From Ignavibacteriaceae bacterium (GTDB lineage: Bacteria > Bacteroidota > Ignavibacteria > Ignavibacteriales > Ignavibacteriaceae): a stretch of DNA of 6,825 bases. The stretch is from NCBI GenBank assembly GCA_022865965.1, contig JALHTS010000006.1, forward strand, positions 1 through 6,825. Reading direction: 5' to 3'. A program made the position numbers and the translations under genes. This document shows, piece by piece, positions 1 to 4,262 of the stretch. Positions within the stretch are counted from its first letter, which is position 1. Each line of letters begins with the position of its first letter. The notes below the pieces were generated by a model. The model was not told the DNA's origin. It searched no databases and saw only the letters and a program-made list of their open reading frames with translations.

Positions 1-477
1 AAGTGTTGCGGATGCCCAAATTAATGCCGGCTGACCGAATAACAATCCAGTTTCCAGCACTTTGTCCATATTTTTCCCAACGAACAGAATAAAAAAACCT
101 AACCCAAATAATCCAAAAACAATTGATGGAACACCTGCAAGATTATTAATAGACGTTCTAATAATTCGTGTAAAGAATGTATCTTTTGCATATTCGTTGA
201 GGTAGATTGCCGCAAATACTCCTAGCGGAACGGCAAAAAGAATCATTATAAATGTTACAGCAATAGTTCCAAAAATAGCAGGGAAAATACCACCCTCGGT
301 CATATTATTTTTGGGATCATCAAATATGAACTCAAAAGATATTGAACCAATACCCTGTTCAACAATTTTGCCAAGCAAAAGAAAAAGTACAAGTAAGAGC
401 GAGAAAAACATTATTCTAATTGTCCAAATGGAAATGGTTCCTACAAGATCTTTTTTCTTTTTTTGAATTGGTAACAT
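1..477 (-). CDS. pstA: Phosphate ABC transporter permease PstA, N-terminal 159 residues (cut by window edge)
   Basis: Reading the minus strand from the ATG at 477-475 gives an uninterrupted frame to the window edge, starting MLPIQKKKKDLVGTISIWTI. PstA is the second inner-membrane permease subunit of the PstSCAB phosphate importer and pairs with PstC. Visible parts are a basic cytoplasmic N terminus, a first membrane helix (about residues 17-37), a periplasmic loop, a second helix in GTIAVTFIMILFAVPLGV, and the family motif NLAGVPSIVFGLFGL. That motif resembles ELFAGIPTVVLGF of PstC, as expected for paralogous permeases. The EAA loop that contacts the ATPase lies in the missing C-terminal half. 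The start follows the pstC stop by 12 nt with no clear Shine-Dalgarno, so translational coupling is likely. Identity as PstA rather than a second PstC rests on gene order and the motif; I am fairly sure. Confidence 0.9.
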   Translation of the reverse strand, partial: MLPIQKKKKDLVGTISIWTIRIMFFSLLLVLFLLLGKIVEQGIGSISFEFIFDDPKNNMTEGGIFPAIFGTIAVTFIMILFAVPLGVFAAIYLNEYAKDTFFTRIIRTSINNLAGVPSIVFGLFGLGFFILFVGKNMDKVLETGLLFGQPALIWASATL

Positions 478-489
478 TTTGATTTTCGT

Positions 490-1473
490 TTAGAACGTAT
501 TCTTTTTTCTCATTTTGTTAATAATAATTTCAGCAAGCAGATTTAGAATAAAAGTAATTGTGAACAAAACTATTCCAATAAAAAATAAAGAGTAGTAGTG
601 ATCCGAGCCTTGCGAAACTTCTCCCATCTCAGCGGCAATTGTTGCAGTCATAGTGCGTACACTAAGAAATAAATTTGATGTAATGTTTGCAGCGTTTCCC
701 GCAGCCATAAGTACAATCATAGTTTCACCAATCGCACGCCCGAAACCAAGAATAACACTTGCTGAAACACCGCTGAAAGCCGCTGGTAGAATAACTCTGC
801 TTATAGTCTGCCACTTTGTTGCACCTAAACCGTACGAAGCCATTCTTAAATCATTTGGAATTGAATGAAGCGCATCTTCAGTAAGTGAGGCAATAATGGG
901 AATGATTACAAATGACAAACCAATAGCCGCTACAAATGCATTTAAGCGATTATCGGGATTAAGAAGATCGTTAAAAAATGATGCGCCGATAACCAGCATT
1001 ATAAAACCAAGGACAACAGTTGGAATTCCTGCAAACAATTCTATCATTGGTTTTAGAAACTCTTTCCACTTGGGATTAGCAATTTCGGAAAGATAAATAC
1101 CGGCAGAAACTCCCAGGATAGTTGAAAGAATTGTAGCTGGAATTGCAGTAAGCAAGGTTCCCAGAACAAGCGGGATTAATGAATATCTTGGTTCTTCGGA
1201 AGTCGGGTACCACTGAAAAACTGTTTCATGATTACCATCTGCACCGATACGATTTGTGTATAGAAAATCTAAAAGACCAATATGATCAAGAGCTCTGAAT
1301 CCTTCTTTAAATAAAAAGACGAATATCAAAATGATGAATACAAGAGCCATTGCACCATTGATTGTAAAAAATAATTTGATCAACGACTCTTTAGTACGAG
1401 TAAACATCTTAATTTTTTTACCGTACTTGGAATCAGCAGATTTTGAATAAAATTCTTTTTCTTGTTCGTTCAT
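490..1473 (-). CDS. pstC: Phosphate ABC transporter permease PstC
   Basis: This 327-residue protein is the first inner-membrane permease of the PstSCAB phosphate importer. About six membrane segments are visible: residues 35-56, 98-126, 147-168, 178-197, 232-256 and 294-318. A cytoplasmic N-terminal arm of about 34 residues and a periplasmic loop between helices 1 and 2 (about 57-97) are typical of PstC. Family motifs are ELFAGIPTVVLGF (145-157), the EAA-type loop ending GLGATKWQTISRVILP (215-230) that would dock on the ATPase PstB, and GRAIGETMIVLMAAGN (245-260). Length matches the family. The start has only an A/T-rich leader and no evident Shine-Dalgarno. Its 106-nt upstream gap contains a hairpin repeat, in contrast to the 12-nt gap to pstA. 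The identification as a PstC-type permease is secure. Confidence 0.95.
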   Translation of the reverse strand: MNEQEKEFYSKSADSKYGKKIKMFTRTKESLIKLFFTINGAMALVFIILIFVFLFKEGFRALDHIGLLDFLYTNRIGADGNHETVFQWYPTSEEPRYSLIPLVLGTLLTAIPATILSTILGVSAGIYLSEIANPKWKEFLKPMIELFAGIPTVVLGFIMLVIGASFFNDLLNPDNRLNAFVAAIGLSFVIIPIIASLTEDALHSIPNDLRMASYGLGATKWQTISRVILPAAFSGVSASVILGFGRAIGETMIVLMAAGNAANITSNLFLSVRTMTATIAAEMGEVSQGSDHYYSLFFIGIVLFTITFILNLLAEIIINKMRKKNTF

Positions 1474-1502
1474 TAAATATGGTTCTGTAGAAATAAATTA
1501 TT

Positions 1503-1537
1503 CAATGTCACCCTCCGACAGGCTCAGGGTGACATTG
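1503..1537. repeat. Palindromic intergenic repeat between porin gene and pstC
   Basis: CAATGTCACCCT (1503-1514) is the exact reverse complement of AGGGTGACATTG (1526-1537), giving a 12-bp perfect stem around an 11-nt loop (1515-1525, CCGACAGGCTC). From memory, palindromes with a GTCACCCT...AGGGTGAC stem and a GAGCCTGTCG-type loop recur between genes in many Bacteroidota-like genomes, which would make this a REP-like dispersed element; no second copy lies in this window. In the transcript it sits 42 nt after the porin stop and 30 nt before the pstC start. No U-run follows the stem, so it is not a textbook terminator. Confidence 0.8.
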
Positions 1538-1579
1538 CTAAGATTGACATATACAATAATAAGAAATTACTTTAGAATC

Positions 1580-2668
1580 TTACAAGAATGAATAATAGAT
1601 TGTTATTCTTGGAGTAATAGAAGCATCAATTGATCTTCCGTTTATAGATTCATAAGTTTCTATTATCACATTCGGGCTAATTGTAACTTTATCCACAGGT
1701 TTATAATTCAAACTGAAAAGAAACCAGTTTCTGGAATCTCCATTGAAATCAGAATCAGTATTTGGATCGAAGTTATCATATCTTCCAACCACAGCCAGTT
1801 CATTGGAGAAATTATAAGAACCAAAAACTGAAAGTCCTAAACCAGTTCTATTTTTTATCTCTCCCCCGCTTATCATACCATTTTGACGTTGATTCATAAA
1901 GCCTTCAACTCCAAATGCATAAGCATCTTTTTGTGCATAACCAAGAAAAAGCGCATAAGTCAAATCGTTGTTAGCAACCGTTTCAGATGGAATGGTTGTA
2001 CTTGCCGGATCATTAATATTTGGACGGGCTTTTAAATCCGCATAAAGAGTGGCTGTAAATTGTTTAATTGGTGTAAACTGTATATGACCGTAGAATCTTT
2101 TGTATTTATCAGTTTCAGGTCTGTTACCTGATCCGTCACCAATCATCAACCAATATTTAAACATTCCCTGTTCATCAATTTTTCCTTTAAGTGCAACAGC
2201 CAGATCGCGTGAAGAAACAGCACCTCTTAAATCCAGAATTGTTTTTTCCAGGAATCGGTTTCCCCAGATACCTTCCGATACTTCAAAAGCAGGTGTTGGC
2301 TGAAAACCAAAAATAAAATCACTGCCTTTAAATATATCTTTCCATTTTAAGTAAGCATCTTTAACAAAAACACCAACTTTACCATCACTGGTATTTGCAG
2401 TTTGATCTGCTTCCAGACGAAATCTTGATGAAAAATTTTCAGAAATAGTGTAATCATAAGTAAAGTAAATTCGTCTGAACTGAAAACCATTCAGATCCTT
2501 CTTGCCGCCATTTACAACATTACTTAGTGAACTTATACCGGTATCCCTGGCAGCATTATAAAAATAATCCCCAAACATATAACCTGAAATTTTTCCGCCA
2601 GAATTTTCCTGCGCTAATAAAAACTGGGAACTAAAAAGAACCATAAATGCTATAATTATTGTTTTCAT
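1580..2668 (-). CDS. Outer-membrane beta-barrel protein, probable phosphate-type porin (OprO/OprP-like)
   Basis: This is a 362-residue exported protein. A signal peptide (residues 1-19 or 20: basic start, hydrophobic core, ending FLLAQ) is followed by alternating polar and aromatic segments typical of a beta-barrel: GKISGYMFGDYFYNA, FQFRRIYFTYDYTISENFSS, FSSRFRLEADQT, and near the end WFLFSLNYKPVDKVTISPNV and ITPRITIYYSFL. The GYMFGDYFY start, FQFRRIYFTYDY and the 'F+ LRGAVSSRDLAVALKG' region resemble the phosphate-selective porin O/P group. The gene sits between pstS and pstC on the same strand, which supports a role in passing phosphate through the outer membrane; that role is inference. 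A purine-rich GAGAG lies about 8 nt before the ATG. The C-terminal residue is Leu after Phe, slightly unlike the classic terminal-aromatic barrel signal. It could be a general or other-substrate porin. Confidence 0.75.
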   Translation of the reverse strand: MKTIIIAFMVLFSSQFLLAQENSGGKISGYMFGDYFYNAARDTGISSLSNVVNGGKKDLNGFQFRRIYFTYDYTISENFSSRFRLEADQTANTSDGKVGVFVKDAYLKWKDIFKGSDFIFGFQPTPAFEVSEGIWGNRFLEKTILDLRGAVSSRDLAVALKGKIDEQGMFKYWLMIGDGSGNRPETDKYKRFYGHIQFTPIKQFTATLYADLKARPNINDPASTTIPSETVANNDLTYALFLGYAQKDAYAFGVEGFMNQRQNGMISGGEIKNRTGLGLSVFGSYNFSNELAVVGRYDNFDPNTDSDFNGDSRNWFLFSLNYKPVDKVTISPNVIIETYESINGRSIDASITPRITIYYSFL

Positions 2669-2704
2669 ATTTTCTCTCTTTGACTATTTATTAAAAATAT
2701 TATT

Positions 2705-2740
2705 GGAAAGTTTCCCTCTCTCTAAAGAAACTTTCTTTAG
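2705..2740. repeat. Paired short palindromes upstream of the porin gene (possible operator or hairpin)
   Basis: Two perfect odd-length palindromes lie close together: GGAAAGTTTCC (2705-2715, 5+1+5) and CTAAAGAAACTTTCTTTAG (2722-2740, 9+1+9). Their cores GAAAGTTTC (2706-2714) and GAAACTTTC (2728-2736) are exact reverse complements, with centres 22 bp apart, about two helical turns. They lie 37-72 bp upstream of the porin ATG. Such spacing suits a dimeric regulator binding twice, or an RNA hairpin in the pstS-porin transcript. No function is shown by the sequence. Confidence 0.5.
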
Positions 2741-2743
2741 CTA

Positions 2744-2853
2744 TTCTGAATCGTCATTCCCACAAACCTGACTAAGTCAGGCAGGAGTGCGAATCTAAAA
2801 CAGAATCAATAGATTCCCGTTTTCACGGGAATGACAAAATGAATAATTCAGAA
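2744..2853. repeat. Composite palindromic intergenic repeat between pstS and porin gene
   Basis: A nested inverted repeat fills most of the pstS-porin gap. Outer arms are TTCTGAAT (2744-2751) with ATTCAGAA (2846-2853). Next are GTCATTCCC (2753-2761) with GGGAATGAC (2827-2835). Inside are CCTGACT-A-AGTCAGG (2767-2781), GAATCTA (2791-2797) with TAGATTC (2810-2816), and a strong local hairpin ATTCCCGT-TTTC-ACGGGAAT (2813-2832). The GTCATTCCCG...CGGGAATGAC pattern resembles palindromes widely scattered between genes in many bacteria (from memory). In the pstS transcript the local hairpin lies about 34 nt after the stop codon, where it could shield the pstS 3' end or reduce read-through into the porin gene. 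No U-run follows it. Confidence 0.8.
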
Positions 2854-2865
2854 GCCTCTATTATA

Positions 2866-3771
2866 TTATTTTACAGGCAGTGGAATGTACTCCATAGACT
2901 TTACAATATTTTGTCCTTCTGGAGAAACTATAAAATCCATGAAATCCTTGATTTTACCAATTGCCTCACCATTTGTGTAACAATAGAGATAACGTGATAT
3001 TGAATAATCGCCGCTCCATATTAAATCATAATTAACTTTATGGTTTTCCGCCGGGGAATAAGCTGGTGATTTATCATCTTTCTTTATGTGCAAGATTTTT
3101 ACATCGTTTCTTTCAGCAAAGTAACCAACACCACCGTAACCGATTCCTTTTACATCGCGAGCAACTGCCTCACCGAGTGCGGCTGTTCCTTGTAACACTT
3201 GTGTAGAAACTGAATAATCTACCTGCTTACCATCTACTTTGCCAAGTACATGATCTTTAAAGAATTCATAAGTACCACTGCTGTTCTCTCTTCCATAAAG
3301 TGTTATAGGCATATTTGCACCGCCAACTTGTTTCCAGTTTTTAACTTTCCCGCTGAAGAGATCGCTTACTTGTTTTAATGTAAGACTCTCAATTCCATTA
3401 TCTGGATGAACAATAACAGCCAAGCCATCCAAAGCAACTTCAATTACATTTGGTGCAATGCCTAACTCTGCTGCTTTTTCAAATTCACTCTCTTTTAGCT
3501 CACGACTTGAATTAGCTAGATCGGTTGTTCCATTCAACATTGCAGCCACGCCTGTTCCTGATCCGCCGCCAGTAACCTGAAGCGAAACTTCCGGATGAAG
3601 CTTCATATATTCTTCAGCCCATTTTTGTGAAAGGTTAACCATTGTATCAGAACCTTTAACTGTTATTACAGTTTGTTCCATTTCATCTGTTTTTTTCTTG
3701 CAGCCAATTATTAACATTGGAATAATTGCCAGCAAAATAAACAGATAGCCTAAACGATTCTCTCTTCTCAT
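2866..3771 (-). CDS. pstS: Phosphate-binding lipoprotein PstS
   Basis: This 301-residue periplasmic protein captures phosphate and hands it to the PstC/PstA channel. The N terminus is a lipoprotein signal: basic start, hydrophobic stretch and lipobox IIGC with Cys24 as the likely lipidated residue, followed by a KKKTDE tether. The mature part is a PBP-like fold of the PstS family with the phosphate-contact segments in order: GSDTM (40-44), GGGSGTG (68-74), DLANSSRE (84-91) and GRENSSGTYEF (160-170). The C terminus DFMDFIVSPEGQNIVKSMEYIPLP is also typical. The start is well supported: AAGGA (3782-3778) lies 6 nt before the ATG, the clearest Shine-Dalgarno in the window, fitting strong expression. 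It is the first gene of the phosphate cluster and directly follows the Pho-box-like array. Confidence 0.96.
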   Translation of the reverse strand: MRRENRLGYLFILLAIIPMLIIGCKKKTDEMEQTVITVKGSDTMVNLSQKWAEEYMKLHPEVSLQVTGGGSGTGVAAMLNGTTDLANSSRELKESEFEKAAELGIAPNVIEVALDGLAVIVHPDNGIESLTLKQVSDLFSGKVKNWKQVGGANMPITLYGRENSSGTYEFFKDHVLGKVDGKQVDYSVSTQVLQGTAALGEAVARDVKGIGYGGVGYFAERNDVKILHIKKDDKSPAYSPAENHKVNYDLIWSGDYSISRYLYCYTNGEAIGKIKDFMDFIVSPEGQNIVKSMEYIPLPVK

Positions 3772-3777
3772 TTTATA

Positions 3778-3782
3778 TCCTT
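3778..3782 (-). promoter_or_regulatory. Shine-Dalgarno sequence of pstS
   Basis: Read on the minus strand this is AAGGA with a 6-nt spacer (TATAAA) to the pstS ATG. It supports the chosen start codon and contrasts with pstC, pstA and the symporter gene, which have no clear ribosome binding site. Confidence 0.75.
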
Positions 3783-3816
3783 GTTTTTGTTATAGAAATA
3801 GTTATTCTTACAGGCA

Positions 3817-3830
3817 GAAATATATATGCA
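3817..3830 (-). promoter_or_regulatory. Putative -10 region of the pstS promoter
   Basis: On the minus strand the sequence reads TGCATATATATTTC. It contains TATATAT and also TATATTTC, which matches the Bacteroidota TAnnTTTG box at 7 of 8 positions. It lies just downstream of the last Pho-box-like unit. No TTTG occurs at the standard 19-21 bp upstream, which would fit a promoter needing an activator. The exact start of transcription cannot be fixed by eye. Confidence 0.45.
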
Positions 3831-3839
3831 GCAAAGCGT

Positions 3840-3883
3840 TACAATGTTAAGCCGATATTAATTTAATGTTAAATTAATGTTAA
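3840..3883 (-). promoter_or_regulatory. Pho-box-like array of four tandem 11-bp units upstream of pstS
   Basis: Read in the direction of pstS, four consecutive 11-mers fill this stretch without gaps: TTAACATTAAT, TTAACATTAAA, TTAATATCGGC and TTAACATTGTA. Three carry TTAACA exactly; the third has one change (TTAATA). Direct repeats with 11-bp period are the hallmark of PhoB/PhoP-family response regulators, and TTAACA is close to the unit described for Bacillus PhoP (TT-A/C/T-ACA). The array ends about 69 bp before the pstS ATG. Binding by a PhoB/PhoP-type regulator under phosphate limitation is inference from repeat pattern and position. Confidence 0.8.
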
Positions 3884-3981
3884 GAGTTTTAGGAAATCTT
3901 TATTATTCGATGTTTTAATAATGATAACTTTGAAGGTCAACAATTAATAGCGTAAATAATAGTTTAGGATATTCAATTTTA
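3884..3981. other. AT-rich intergenic stretch between the two divergent promoters
   Basis: This part of the 275-bp gap between pstS and the small membrane protein gene holds no open frame of note and no clear repeat. It separates the Pho-box-like array from the promoter of the rightward operon, which suggests the two units are controlled independently. Confidence 0.5.
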
Positions 3982-4013
3982 TTTGCTATAAAATATATGC
4001 ATCCATATTTTTG
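3982..4013 (+). promoter_or_regulatory. Bacteroidota-type promoter of the small protein-symporter operon
   Basis: TTTG (3982-3985) and TATTTTTG (4006-4013) are separated by 20 bp. This fits the Bacteroidota housekeeping sigma consensus TTTG-N19-21-TAnnTTTG at every fixed position. Transcription would start near 4019-4022, giving a leader of about 25-28 nt. An alternative enterobacterial-like -10, TATAAAAT (3987-3994), lies in the spacer but has no good -35 partner that I see. Confidence 0.65.
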
Positions 4014-4046
4014 GGCAAACAAAAAATGATTTGAGAGATATAATTT

Positions 4047-4259
4047 ATGCCTTCTTTTGAAAATACCTGGCTTCCCTTTCTTTATTTATACGGAGTAGGC
4101 GGTTTCTGTTTTCTTGTCGGAATGATTATCGTCCGTAAAAGCGGAGCTTTAAATATGAATTCCAAACGCCACAAGAGATGGTTCAGAATTCTTATTTTCG
4201 GATATTTTTACTTCGTAGTAATTCACGCTACTTTAATAATCGCAGCATTATATTGGTAA
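4047..4259 (+). CDS. Small two-helix membrane protein, putative accessory subunit of the adjacent symporter
   Basis: This 70-residue protein has two hydrophobic segments, about residues 8-29 and 46-68, joined by a strongly basic loop (NSKRHKRWFR, 38-47). By the positive-inside rule the loop is cytoplasmic and both ends face the periplasm. The start is fixed by an in-frame stop at 4041-4043 and by a purine-rich GAGAGA about 8 nt before the ATG; the promoter lies just upstream. Its stop is 3 nt before the symporter start, so the two are almost certainly co-transcribed. Small two-helix proteins encoded directly before SSS transporters are known (for example DUF485/YjcH with ActP, and DUF4212 with similar permeases). 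I cannot place this one in either family from its sequence. An accessory or stabilising role is inference. Confidence 0.85.
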   Translation: MPSFENTWLPFLYLYGVGGFCFLVGMIIVRKSGALNMNSKRHKRWFRILIFGYFYFVVIHATLIIAALYW

Positions 4260-4262
4260 AAT

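Noticed and set aside
653..868. Plus-strand open frame of 71 codons
   Set aside because: It lies wholly antisense to pstC, whose protein is clearly conserved; no separate promoter or ribosome site is seen. The frame at 896-1096 is rejected for the same reason.
2100..2303. Plus-strand open frame of 67 codons
   Set aside because: Antisense to the porin gene, with no recognisable protein features.
2813..2832. Rho-independent terminator of pstS
   Set aside because: The 8-bp stem is good, but the sequence after it on the minus strand is CTATTGATT, not a U-run. It may still affect the transcript, so it is listed as part of a repeat.
3840..3883. Control of the rightward symporter operon by the Pho-type array
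   Set aside because: The array lies about 100 bp upstream of that operon's own well-formed promoter and its units read toward pstS; nothing in the sequence ties it to the symporter.
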